In this document: positions 26,754 through 35,280 of the stretch, piece by piece
Layout of the letters: every line of letters begins with the position of its first letter
Numbering within the stretch: position 1 is the first letter of the stretch
NCBI GenBank assembly: GCA_027064165.1
Contig: JAMOQE010000065.1
Coordinates: 1-64,000 of the forward strand
From: Thermodesulfatator sp.
GTDB taxonomy: Bacteria; Desulfobacterota; Thermodesulfobacteria; Thermodesulfobacteriales; Thermodesulfobacteriaceae
Length of the DNA stretch: 64,000 nt
Direction of reading: 5' to 3'
Position numbers and translations under genes: made by a program
Notes under the pieces: model-generated
What the model was told of the DNA's origin: nothing
Database searches by the model: none
Seen by the model: only the letters and a program-made list of their open reading frames with translations

Positions 26754-27500
26754 ATGAAGGTATTTATTGGCACCTCTGGCTGGAGTTATTACTCTTTTAA
26801 AGGTATTTTCTATCCTGAAGAGCTGAAAAGCAGGGACTGGCTTTCTTTTTATGCCAGGCATTTTAATGCTGTGGAGATTAATGCCACTTTTTACCGCCTT
26901 CCCAGGAAAAGCACTTTTGAAAAATGGTATGCTGAAACACCTGAAGACTTTATTTTTTCAGTAAAAGCCTCAAAAGTAATAACCCATGTTAAGCGTTTGA
27001 AAGATGTAAAAGAAGAGCTTTCTAATTTTTTAGATAGAGTCTCAGTGCTTAAGGAGAAAGCAAGGGTACTGCTTTTTCAACTGCCTCCTTCCTTAAAATA
27101 CGATAAAGCTCTTCTGGAAGGCTTTTTTCCTTTGCTTCCCGGAGAGTACTTAAATGTGATAGAAGTGAGACACAAAAGTTTTCACTGCGAGGAGTTTTTT
27201 GAAATTTGCAGAAAGTATAATGTTTGTTTATGCTTTTCTGATTGCGGGAAAAAGTATCCTTATGCCTGGTTTGAGGTGCAAACAGCCCCTTTTCTTTATG
27301 TAAGGCTTCACGGCTCCCCAGATATTTATGTGTCCAACTATTCAAAAGAAAGGCTAAAAGAGCTTGCAGCTTTTTTAAAAGAATTTCAAGCTGAAGAGTT
27401 ATTCGTGTTTTTTGACAACACAGCAAAGGGCTACGCAGTTTTAAATGCCCTTGAGTTTAAAGACCTTTTAAAGGTCGGGTCTTTTGAGACTGATTTTTGA
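26754..27500 (+). CDS. DUF72 (YecE) family TIM-barrel protein
   Basis: A 248-residue DUF72 protein. GTSGWSYYSFKGIFYPEEL at the N-terminus, the NATFYRLP segment, FSVKASKVITH, LLFQLPPSLKYD and YVRLHGSP are the family blocks of this UV-endonuclease-like barrel. The biochemical role is unknown, although YecE proteins are widespread. AAGGG lies just before ATG 26754. The 3' end overlaps convergent mobA by 44 bases. Confidence 0.9.
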   Translation: MKVFIGTSGWSYYSFKGIFYPEELKSRDWLSFYARHFNAVEINATFYRLPRKSTFEKWYAETPEDFIFSVKASKVITHVKRLKDVKEELSNFLDRVSVLKEKARVLLFQLPPSLKYDKALLEGFFPLLPGEYLNVIEVRHKSFHCEEFFEICRKYNVCLCFSDCGKKYPYAWFEVQTAPFLYVRLHGSPDIYVSNYSKERLKELAAFLKEFQAEELFVFFDNTAKGYAVLNALEFKDLLKVGSFETDF

Positions 27501-28137
27501 AGCCTGTAAGATATTTTTCGGCAAGTTTTAAGTCTTCGGGAGTGTTTACATTAAAAAAACTCTTTACAGCTATAGTATCACAATTTTGTAAAAAACAAAT
27601 TAGACCTGCTTCTCGCAAAAACAGAAAAAATCTGTACAGGCTTTTTTTGGAAGAAATTTTGAGAAAGTTTGTTAAAGTGTTTGCCAGGGAGGAAGGATAA
27701 ACTCCTGGAAAAGGCTCCATTTTTTCTTCTTTTTTGCAGATAAAAACTTTGTTTCTGTCCTGTTCAGCGATTTTAAGGAGCCATCTTAAGAAAGATGTTT
27801 CTAAAAGGGGCTGATCAGTGGCTACCACGAGTAATTGATGTTCTGGGAGTTGTTTCATTGCAGAGACAATCCCTGCAAGGGGGCCTTCTATGCCTTCAGT
27901 TCCGTCGTAAATAAAGTTTCTTTTCTCAGAGGTTACCTGCCCTTTTTCAAAAAGGCTCAGTATCTCTCTTTCCTGGTCTTTTGTTCTTACTGAAATGTAT
28001 ATCGGCAATTTTAAATGTGCTACTTTTTTATAAACATGGACAAGAAGGGGCAATCCATTTAAAAGGGCTTTATATTTTTTCCCTCCTATTCTGCTTCCCT
28101 TCCCTCCTGCAAGGATAAGGACAGCCTTTTTTGACAT
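27457..28137 (-). CDS. mobA: Molybdenum cofactor guanylyltransferase MobA-like
   Basis: A 226-residue nucleotidyltransferase of the GT-A fold. LILAGGKGSRIGGKKYKAL is the MobA-type nucleotide-binding loop, and VVATDQPLL provides the metal-binding Asp. It would add GMP to molybdopterin, required for formate dehydrogenases and related oxidoreductases. The ATG at 28137 directly follows the sbcC stop (TAAATG), so it is coupled to sbcC. CofC or MocA-type transferases are alternatives. Confidence 0.8.
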   Translation of the reverse strand: MSKKAVLILAGGKGSRIGGKKYKALLNGLPLLVHVYKKVAHLKLPIYISVRTKDQEREILSLFEKGQVTSEKRNFIYDGTEGIEGPLAGIVSAMKQLPEHQLLVVATDQPLLETSFLRWLLKIAEQDRNKVFICKKEEKMEPFPGVYPSSLANTLTNFLKISSKKSLYRFFLFLREAGLICFLQNCDTIAVKSFFNVNTPEDLKLAEKYLTGFKNQSQKTRPLKGL

Positions 28138-31131
28138 TTAAATATTCCTTATAAGCTTTATTTCACTGCCTTTAATAGGATTCTTTTTGACTTCAAGGAC
28201 AACAGGGAACCTCTTTTTTAATTCCTCAAGGTGTGAGATAATGCCAATTATCCTTCCACTTTTTTGTCCCAGTGTGATCAGGGTATTTATTACCTTTTCA
28301 AGAGTACCCGTATCCAGGCTTCCAAACCCCTCATCTATAAACAAAGATTCAAAAGGCTTGCTTCTTGAGAGCCTTAAAATCACATCAGAAGTCCCAAGGG
28401 CAAGGGAAAGTGTGGCTATAAATGATTCACCTCCTGAAAGGGTCCTTACCTCCCGGCTTTTTCCGGTGTAGATATCAAATACTTCTAAATTAAAGTCTTT
28501 TTTAAGTACTTCGTTACTTATAAACTTATATCTCCCAAAAGAAAAGTCCTGAAAATATTTGTTAGCTCTCTCCAGAATAAGTTTTATGAAGGTAGAAAGT
28601 ACATAAGAATGAAAAGAAATTTTCAGAGAATTTTTCCCAAGCACAAGGGAGGATAGATGTTCAATTATCTGGAAGCTTTTTTCAAGCTCTCTTAAACTTT
28701 TTATAGAAGCTTCAAGTTCGTTTTTTACCCTTAAAAGCTCTTCTTCCCTGTTTTTTATTTTCCCGATTTCTTCCATCAATTTTTGTAAAGCACTTTCCGT
28801 TTCATAAAAGCTTTGCCTTTTTTCATTGAGCACAGTTTTAATTTCCTCAATGTTTAAGTTTATAGAAGTTTGCTGCTCTTTTAATTCCTGCAAATTTTTT
28901 TCCAATCTTTCTTTTTCCCTGTAAAAGGCTTCCACCTCGTTTTTTAAGGAAGACAGGCTGTTTAAAAGCTCATTTGCCTGTTTAAGTTCTTTTAGAGATT
29001 GGAAAATGCCGTTTTTTATCAAAGAAAATACATGTGCAAAGGTCTCTTTATACTCCTTCGTTCTTTTCCGGATGAAATCTTTTATCTGGAAAAGCTTTTC
29101 TTTGTTCTGTAAAATTTTGTTTTCTATTTGTTTTATCTGCTCTTCAAGATGTTTTTTTCTTTTTTCAAAATTTTTTACTTCAATCCTTATTTTTTTTATC
29201 TCTTCTTCAGGATCCCTTAGCCTTTCTCCCCAGATTTTTTTTATTTCATTCAAAGCGCCTTCCAAACTGTTTAGCCTGCCCTTTTTAGTTAAATAAGCCC
29301 CCTTTTTTTCTTCAAGTTTTTTTTCTATGCTCTTGAGCTCTTTTAAAGTATCTTCCAGTTCCATACTAAAAGAATCATAAAGCCGGGAGATAAAAGGAAG
29401 ATTTTCTTCCATGTCTTTTAGATAATTCTTAAGAATAGCCAGGTTTTTGATTATTTGCTTTTTTGTTTCTGAGAACTCTGCAAGAAGCTCCTTTTCTTCT
29501 GTTTCTCCTACCTTTTCTTCAATAACGCGGAGCATTCCTTTTAACTGATTGCATTCTTTTTCCAGATTCTTTAAATTTGTTTCTTCATTTTCAAGTGACT
29601 TTTTGATTTGTTGGAGTTTTTTAAAATTTTCAGAAGGAGAAAGAGGGGATGGGTGTTCTTTTGCTCCGCATAGAGGGCAGGGCTCACCGGGTTTTAAAAA
29701 TTCAAGCAGTTTCTCTGCCTCAGAAAAGGCAGAAAACCTTTCTTTTTCTTTTTTTAGTTCACTTACCTTTTCTTTCAAAGCATACAGCCTGTTTTCGGAA
29801 GTCTTGAGTTTTTTTTGTAAAGACTTCTTCCTTTCAATAAGAGAAAGCCTCTCATTTATTTCCCTTTCTTTTTGCATAAGCTCTTTTAAGTCTTTTAGAA
29901 TCCCCAGAAGAAAAGAAAGCTTTTCAAGCTCCTTCGTAAGATCTTTTTTTTCATTTTCTAAAAGTGTTATCTCCTTTTCAAGGTCGCTGACCTCTTTTTC
30001 TAAAGATTCTTTTAAAGCCTTTTTTGTTTTTAAATCCTTTACCACCTTCTCCAGTCTTTCCAGTTCGTGAAGTTTTTGCTTTAAACTTTCTATTTCCTGT
30101 TCCTTGTTCATAATTGTTTCTTCATCTTTTTTCAGTTTTGTAAGCTCCTGTCTGGCAAGGTTTAATTCTTCTTTTATTTTCTTTTTTTGTAAAGTAAGAT
30201 TTCTCAGCTCTTTCCAGAGAATTTTCAAATTTTTATAATAGGGCAGTTTTTGTTGAAATGCATCAAGCTTTTTTATTAACTCCTTTTTCTCCTGATATAA
30301 AGGGACTTTTTCGTTGAGGACATTAAGCTCTTTTTTAAGTTTCTCCACTGTTGAAAGTGTTTCAAGCGTCTTTTCAAGTTCTTTTATTTCTTTTTCTAAA
30401 ATCTGTTTTTTATTAACAAGCTTTTCTTTTTCCAGAGATAAGCGGCGCTCTTTTTCTTGAAGTTCTTGGTATAGAGAAAAAAACTCTTCTTCAGAAGTTA
30501 TTCCTAAAAGAGTCTTCATGGATTTTATCTTTTCGGTGATGATCTTGAGTTCTTCCCTTAAAGTGTTTCTCTTTTCTTTTAAAAATTCTTCAAGGGAGGC
30601 ATAAAAGGCGGTTTCAAATATCCCTTCAAAGAGCTGTTTTCGTTCTTTACCTTTGGCAAGCAAAATTTCTCTATATTCTCCCTGAGGAATGAGAAATACC
30701 TTTTTAAACTGCTTTGGTTCAAGGCCAATAAGTTCCTTTATTTTAGAATTAACTTCTTTTTTGTTGGTAGAGACAAGGGAGCCGTCAATCCATAGAGAGA
30801 CTTTTTCTGAAACTCCTTCAAAAGGAAGTCTTCTGGTTATTTGATATGTCCTTCCGTCAAGGAAAAATTTGAAACTGATTTCAGGGAAACCCCGGTTTTT
30901 AAAATTTGAATAAAGCAGGTGAGAAATTAGCTCCCTGGCAGGGCGTGCTTTAACGCTTGCTTCTCCAAATAGAGCATATACCATGGCATCAAAAAGAGTG
31001 GTTTTCCCTGCACCTATCTCTCCAGATATAAGAAAAAGTCCGCAGGAATTAAGAAGAGAAAAATTCTCTTCTGAAATTTCAGTCTTTATGTAAGGACCAA
31101 AGCCCTTAATACTTAGATAGAGGGGACGCAT
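28138..31131 (-). CDS. sbcC: SbcC/Rad50-type SMC ATPase
   Basis: A 997-residue protein. Walker A GEIGAGKTTLFD is near residue 37, and Q-loop and arm regions follow. Two very long Lys/Glu-rich coiled-coil arms flank the zinc-hook CPLC near residue 490 (GEPCPLCGAKEHP). The C-terminal signature LSGGESF and Walker B SLFIDEGFGSLD complete the ATPase. With SbcD (Mre11) it cuts hairpins and blocked DNA ends. No sbcD gene adjoins it, unlike the usual sbcDC pair. It sits between smpB (21 nt upstream, no ribosome site visible) and mobA. Confidence 0.92.
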   Translation of the reverse strand: MRPLYLSIKGFGPYIKTEISEENFSLLNSCGLFLISGEIGAGKTTLFDAMVYALFGEASVKARPARELISHLLYSNFKNRGFPEISFKFFLDGRTYQITRRLPFEGVSEKVSLWIDGSLVSTNKKEVNSKIKELIGLEPKQFKKVFLIPQGEYREILLAKGKERKQLFEGIFETAFYASLEEFLKEKRNTLREELKIITEKIKSMKTLLGITSEEEFFSLYQELQEKERRLSLEKEKLVNKKQILEKEIKELEKTLETLSTVEKLKKELNVLNEKVPLYQEKKELIKKLDAFQQKLPYYKNLKILWKELRNLTLQKKKIKEELNLARQELTKLKKDEETIMNKEQEIESLKQKLHELERLEKVVKDLKTKKALKESLEKEVSDLEKEITLLENEKKDLTKELEKLSFLLGILKDLKELMQKEREINERLSLIERKKSLQKKLKTSENRLYALKEKVSELKKEKERFSAFSEAEKLLEFLKPGEPCPLCGAKEHPSPLSPSENFKKLQQIKKSLENEETNLKNLEKECNQLKGMLRVIEEKVGETEEKELLAEFSETKKQIIKNLAILKNYLKDMEENLPFISRLYDSFSMELEDTLKELKSIEKKLEEKKGAYLTKKGRLNSLEGALNEIKKIWGERLRDPEEEIKKIRIEVKNFEKRKKHLEEQIKQIENKILQNKEKLFQIKDFIRKRTKEYKETFAHVFSLIKNGIFQSLKELKQANELLNSLSSLKNEVEAFYREKERLEKNLQELKEQQTSINLNIEEIKTVLNEKRQSFYETESALQKLMEEIGKIKNREEELLRVKNELEASIKSLRELEKSFQIIEHLSSLVLGKNSLKISFHSYVLSTFIKLILERANKYFQDFSFGRYKFISNEVLKKDFNLEVFDIYTGKSREVRTLSGGESFIATLSLALGTSDVILRLSRSKPFESLFIDEGFGSLDTGTLEKVINTLITLGQKSGRIIGIISHLEELKKRFPVVLEVKKNPIKGSEIKLIRNI

Positions 31132-31152
31132 AGATTTTAAAAAAAGAAAATT

Positions 31153-31614
31153 TTATTTAATTCTGCCTTTATATTTTCTGGAGATTTCTCTTTCAAGCTC
31201 CCTTCTTTTTATGGTCTCTCTTCTATCATAAATTTTTTTACCCCTGGCAAGGGCAAGTTCCACTTTGGCAAGCCCTCTTTCATTGAAATAAACACGCAGG
31301 GGAATCAGAGTATAGCCCTTTTGCTGGACTTTGCCCATGAGGCGTTTTATCTCCCGCTTGTGAAGGAGAAGTTTTCTGGTGCGGGTGGGATCAAGGTGCT
31401 GGGCTTCCCGGCTGTGAGGATAGGGGCTTATGTGAAAGTTATAGAGAAAGACCTCTCCATCTACTATTCTGGCAAAGCTGTCTGCCAGATTGGCTCTTCC
31501 CATTCTCAGGGATTTAACCTCACATCCCTTAAGCTCTATTCCTGCTTCATAGGTTTCTTCTATGTGGTATAGATGCTTTGCCTTTTTATTTGTACATACT
31601 ATCTTTTCTGCCAT
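31153..31614 (-). CDS. smpB: SsrA (tmRNA)-binding protein SmpB
   Basis: A 153-residue Smp[42 protein letters not shown] and the basic C-terminal tail [14 protein letters not shown] that enters the ribosomal mRNA channel are all present. It delivers tmRNA to stalled ribosomes. ATG 31614 begins 7 nt after a -10 box and has no Shine-Dalgarno sequence, so it would be leaderless; an in-frame ATG 22 codons upstream lies before the promoter -35 and is rejected. No ssrA gene is in the window. Confidence 0.95.
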   Translation of the reverse strand: MAEKIVCTNKKAKHLYHIEETYEAGIELKGCEVKSLRMGRANLADSFARIVDGEVFLYNFHISPYPHSREAQHLDPTRTRKLLLHKREIKRLMGKVQQKGYTLIPLRVYFNERGLAKVELALARGKKIYDRRETIKRRELEREISRKYKGRIK

Positions 31615-31621
31615 GCTTTGA

Positions 31622-31650
31622 AAAATACCACACTTAATTTTACTTGACAA
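31622..31650 (-). promoter_or_regulatory. smpB promoter (leaderless type)
   Basis: Minus strand: TTGTCA (31650-31645), 17 nt, TATTTT (31627-31622), then 7 nt to ATG 31614. Its -35 occupies the same base pairs as the ppsA -35 on the other strand. Confidence 0.65.
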
Positions 31651-31672
31651 GCCTTTTAGTTTTTGATATTTT
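31644..31672 (+). promoter_or_regulatory. ppsA promoter sharing its -35 with smpB
   Basis: TTGACA (31644-31649), 17 nt, TATTTT (31667-31672). The start point would be near 31679, with a 40-nt leader containing AAAAGGAGGC before ATG 31720. The core CTTGACAAG is nearly palindromic, which is why it can serve both strands. Confidence 0.65.
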
Positions 31673-31719
31673 TTAAACAAGGAAGTCTTATATTTAAAAG
31701 CTTAAAAGGAGGCTCAAAA

Positions 31720-34161
31720 ATGGCTCAAAAAAGGCCTTTTATTCTCTGGTTTGATCAGATTTCTTATCACGATGTGCCTCTGGTAGGAGGTAAAAATGCT
31801 TCTCTTGGGGAAATGTATTCAAAACTGAGTGCCAAGGGTATAAAAGTTCCTTATGGATTTGCAGTAACTGCAGAGGCGTATAAATATTTTATTCAGGAGA
31901 ATCATCTGGACAATAAGATTAAAGAAATTTTAAGCGGACTGGATACTCGGAATGTTGAAGACCTGCAAAAAAGAGGGAAAAAGGTAAGGAACCTGATTTT
32001 AAGGGCAAAGATGCCCCCGGCCCTTGAAGAAGAAATTAAAAAGGCCTATGCCAGAATGGAAGAGCTTTATGGGAAAGAGGTGGATGTAGCTGTAAGGTCT
32101 TCAGCTACTGCAGAGGATCTGCCGGATGCCTCTTTTGCGGGTCAGCAGGAGACATATTTAAACATAAAAGGTATAAAAAATGTGATTAAAGCTGTTCAAA
32201 AGTGTTTTGCCTCTCTTTTTACAGATAGGGCTATTTCTTATAGAGAGGATAAGGGTTTTGACCACTTTTCTGTGTATCTTTCTGTAGCTATCCAGAAAAT
32301 GGTAAGGAGTGATAAGGCCTGCTCCGGAGTGATGTTTACCCTTGATACAGAAAGTGGATTTAAAGATGTGGTTTATATTACAGGTACTTGGGGTTTGGGA
32401 GAGGCACTTGTTCAGGGCATGGTAAATCCTGATGAATTTTATGTATTTAAACCCACTCTTAAGGAAGGGTATAAACCAATTCTTTCCAAAAAGCTCGGGA
32501 GTAAAGATATAAAGATGGTATATGGTGCCGGGCGCTCTGCAGTAAGGACGGTAAAGACTACAAAAGAAGAGAGGCTTTCTTATGTGCTTTCTGATGAGGA
32601 AATACTTACCCTGGCTAAGTGGGCTATGGCTATAGAGGAACATTATGGAAGGCCCATGGATATAGAATGGGCAAAGGACGGAGACGGTAAAGGAATAGGT
32701 ACTGGAGACCTTTTTATTGTGCAGGCCCGTCCAGAAACAGTTCATTCTTCCAAGGAACAAAAATTTTACGAAATCTATAAACTTAAAGGTGAGGGAGAGG
32801 TCCTTTGTACAGGAAAGGCTGTGGGAAGCAAAATTGGCCAGGGGAAAGCAAGGGTAATTTTAGATGTTAGTGAGATCAACGAGTTTCAGGAAGGGGAAGT
32901 GCTGGTTACGGAGATGACGGATCCTGATTGGGAACCCATTATGAAAAAGGCAGCAGCTATTGTTACTGACAAAGGTGGGAGGACCTGTCATGCTGCTATT
33001 ATTTCAAGAGAACTTGGAATCCCCTGTATTGTGGGAACGGAAGTTGCTTCCAGAATAATAAAAACCGGGGATGAAATTACTGTAGATTGTTCAAGAGGAG
33101 AGGAGGGATATGTATTGAAAGGCCTTGTACCTTATGAAGTAGAAAGAATTGATCTTGAAAGTCTTCCCAGGACAAAGACCAAGATTATGATGAATGTAGG
33201 TATTCCTGAGCAGGCCTTTCATCAGGGACAGATTCCAAATGATGGGGTGGGGCTTGCAAGAATTGAATTTATTATAGGTTCCCATATAGGGATTCATCCA
33301 CTGGCACTTATAGAATATGAAAAATTAAAGGAACAGGCAAAGAGTGATCCCAAAATACGAAAAGTGGTGAGGATAATAGAAGAGAGGGCCTTTGGTTATG
33401 AAAGAAAGGCTGATTTTTTTATAGACAAGCTTGCTCAGGGAATAGCTACCATTGCCGCAGCTTTTTACCCCAAGGATGTAATTGTAAGATTTTCTGATTT
33501 TAAAACAAATGAATACGCCAATCTGGTAGGTGGATTTCTTTATGAACCCGAAGAGCATAATCCGATGCTTGGGTGGAGAGGGGCATCAAGATACTATGAC
33601 CCCAAATTTGAACCTGCCTTTGCTCTTGAGTGTCTGGCTATTAAAAAGGTGAGAGAAGAAATGGGGCTTAAGAATGTCAAAGTAATGATTCCTTTCTGCA
33701 GGACATTAGAAGAAGGCAGGAAAGTAATTGCTGTAATGGAGAAATATGGACTTAAGCAGGGAAAAAACGGACTTGAGATTTATGTAATGTGTGAAATTCC
33801 AAGCAATGTGGTTCTTGCAGAGGAGTTTGCTGAAATTTTTGATGGTTTTTCCATTGGGTCTAACGACCTTACTCAGCTTACTCTGGGATTAGATAGAGAC
33901 TCGGAGCTTGTTTCTCATATTTATGATGAAAGGAATCCTGCTGTGAAGAGGCTTATAGAGCATGTGATAAAAGTAGCCAAGAAAAAGAAGCGCAAAATAG
34001 GTATATGTGGGCAGGCTCCCAGTGATTTTCCTGATTTTGCAGAATTTCTTGTGGAGTGTGGTATAGATTCCATGAGTTTAACCCCTGACACGGTGGTAAG
34101 GACAAGACTTCTTGTTGCAGAAAAAGAGAAGGAAAGGGAAAAGAATGCCAAAGCTAAATAA
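31720..34161 (+). CDS. ppsA: Phosphoenolpyruvate synthase
   Basis: An 813-residue PEP synthase. The N-terminal ATP-grasp domain shows GGKNASLGEM, AVRSSATAEDLPDASFAGQQE and GLGEALVQG. The swivelling phosphohistidine domain has GGRTCHAAIISRELGIPCIVGT. The C-terminal PEP/pyruvate domain includes FSIGSNDLTQLTLG and the general acid Cys in GICGQAPSD. It makes PEP from pyruvate, ATP and water, as in gluconeogenic autotrophs; pgk and tpiA downstream fit that direction. ATG 31720 has an AAAAGGAGG ribosome site. It overlaps the next gene by 17 bases. Confidence 0.95.
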   Translation: MAQKRPFILWFDQISYHDVPLVGGKNASLGEMYSKLSAKGIKVPYGFAVTAEAYKYFIQENHLDNKIKEILSGLDTRNVEDLQKRGKKVRNLILRAKMPPALEEEIKKAYARMEELYGKEVDVAVRSSATAEDLPDASFAGQQETYLNIKGIKNVIKAVQKCFASLFTDRAISYREDKGFDHFSVYLSVAIQKMVRSDKACSGVMFTLDTESGFKDVVYITGTWGLGEALVQGMVNPDEFYVFKPTLKEGYKPILSKKLGSKDIKMVYGAGRSAVRTVKTTKEERLSYVLSDEEILTLAKWAMAIEEHYGRPMDIEWAKDGDGKGIGTGDLFIVQARPETVHSSKEQKFYEIYKLKGEGEVLCTGKAVGSKIGQGKARVILDVSEINEFQEGEVLVTEMTDPDWEPIMKKAAAIVTDKGGRTCHAAIISRELGIPCIVGTEVASRIIKTGDEITVDCSRGEEGYVLKGLVPYEVERIDLESLPRTKTKIMMNVGIPEQAFHQGQIPNDGVGLARIEFIIGSHIGIHPLALIEYEKLKEQAKSDPKIRKVVRIIEERAFGYERKADFFIDKLAQGIATIAAAFYPKDVIVRFSDFKTNEYANLVGGFLYEPEEHNPMLGWRGASRYYDPKFEPAFALECLAIKKVREEMGLKNVKVMIPFCRTLEEGRKVIAVMEKYGLKQGKNGLEIYVMCEIPSNVVLAEEFAEIFDGFSIGSNDLTQLTLGLDRDSELVSHIYDERNPAVKRLIEHVIKVAKKKKRKIGICGQAPSDFPDFAEFLVECGIDSMSLTPDTVVRTRLLVAEKEKEREKNAKAK

Positions 34162-34438
34162 GATATTGGCAGGAGGGATAATTACAGTTCTGCTTGTTTT
34201 GAATGGCTCTGGTTTTGCAGGGGCTGCAGAAAATTCTACTTCCTTATCTGTAGCGTTTGAGAAAGAGAGTATTTGGCAAAGGATAAAAAAAGATGTCAAA
34301 AAGACCTGGGAGGGACTTTTCAGGAAGGAAGAGGACTATCGGGTAAAAATCCCTATCCCTCCTCCGCCCCCTCCGCCTCTTGGTTTATTTAAAAAAGCTC
34401 CTGCCAGTAATTCTACCTTTTGGCAATGGTATCAATGA
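34145..34438 (+). CDS. Small exported proline-rich protein
   Basis: A 97-residue protein with a clear signal peptide (basic MPKLNK start, hydrophobic core, cleavage probable after GFAGA). A short helical charged segment and a run of prolines (IPIPPPPPPPLG) near residue 73 follow. It starts inside the ppsA end and overlaps the FtsB-like gene by ATGA, so it is co-translated with a divisome-type protein. The family is not recognised. A periplasmic adaptor, with the proline run acting as a spacer, is only inference. Confidence 0.7.
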   Translation: MPKLNKILAGGIITVLLVLNGSGFAGAAENSTSLSVAFEKESIWQRIKKDVKKTWEGLFRKEEDYRVKIPIPPPPPPPLGLFKKAPASNSTFWQWYQ

Positions 34439-34785
34439 GGAAAAAAAACCCCAGGATTTTAATAAAACCCTATAAAAAGAAAAAGAAGAATCGTTTTAAG
34501 TATGTATTGATGGGATTTTTATTTTTTGGTTTTCTGTTAAGCCTTTCTTTTTATTTATGGATTAGCTGGCTGGTAAAACGGGAGGCCTCGGAGATAGAGC
34601 AGATAAAAAAAAATAATGCCTACCTGAGGAGAGAAATTCATAAGTATCTTTCTTCTGATAGGTATTATGAAGAGATTTTGAGGACAAAATATGGATTTAT
34701 AAAAGAAGGAGAAAAAATTTTTGTTTATTCAGAACCACTTTTTAAAAAGAGCATGAAGAAGATTTCAGGAGGTAGAGCATTATGA
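34435..34785 (+). CDS. FtsB/DivIC-like septum formation initiator protein
   Basis: A 116-residue protein: a highly basic N-terminus, one membrane span near residues 25-45 and a short coiled coil ([20 protein letters not shown]). It ends in the [23 protein letters not shown] segment, the FtsB/DivIC 'gly-phe-ile' motif. FtsB links FtsL and FtsQ in the divisome. ATG 34435 overlaps the previous stop and the gene overlaps ribH (ATGA). Location beside metabolic genes is common for this family. Confidence 0.8.
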   Translation: MRKKNPRILIKPYKKKKKNRFKYVLMGFLFFGFLLSLSFYLWISWLVKREASEIEQIKKNNAYLRREIHKYLSSDRYYEEILRTKYGFIKEGEKIFVYSEPLFKKSMKKISGGRAL

Positions 34786-35252
34786 AAATAATAGAGGGGT
34801 TTTATAAAGGTGAAGGATTAAGTTTTGGAATAGTGGTAAGCAGGTTTAATGTATTTATTACTCAGAAGCTTCTGGAGGGTGCCCTTGATGTATTAAGGCG
34901 TCATGGTGTAAGGGAGGAGGATATTACAGTGGTATGGGTACCAGGAGCCTTTGAAATACCACTTGTTGCCAAGAAATTGGTTAAAAGTGGTAAATTTAAT
35001 GCAGTTATTTGTTTAGGGGCAGTGATAAGAGGAGCTACTCCACACTTTGAATATGTGGCTGCAGAGGCTGCAAAGGGAGTGGCTCATGTAATGCTTGAAG
35101 AAGAAAGGCCTGTTGTTTTTGGTATTTTGACCACAGATACTATTGAGCAGGCCATTGAAAGGGCAGGTACCAAAGCAGGTAATAAAGGAGCAGAAGCAGC
35201 TCTTTCGGCCCTGGAACTTGCAAATTTGGAAAAGCAGCTAACCGAGCTTTGA
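34782..35252 (+). CDS. ribH: 6,7-dimethyl-8-ribityllumazine synthase
   Basis: A 156-residue Rib[33 protein letters not shown] and [18 protein letters not shown] with the catalytic His, then [17 protein letters not shown] with a GNKG end, are diagnostic. It condenses the 4-carbon phosphate with aminoribitylpyrimidine in riboflavin synthesis. It forms icosahedral shells in many bacteria. It overlaps the FtsB-like gene by 4 bases. Confidence 0.96.
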   Translation: MKIIEGFYKGEGLSFGIVVSRFNVFITQKLLEGALDVLRRHGVREEDITVVWVPGAFEIPLVAKKLVKSGKFNAVICLGAVIRGATPHFEYVAAEAAKGVAHVMLEEERPVVFGILTTDTIEQAIERAGTKAGNKGAEAALSALELANLEKQLTEL

Positions 35253-35280
35253 TAATTTTAAAAGGAGCAGGAGGATAGTG

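Noticed and set aside
32158-32760. A 200-codon open frame on the minus strand inside ppsA
   Set aside because: It lies fully antisense to a well-conserved enzyme, is rich in His, Cys and Ser in the manner of shadow translation, and has no ribosome site.
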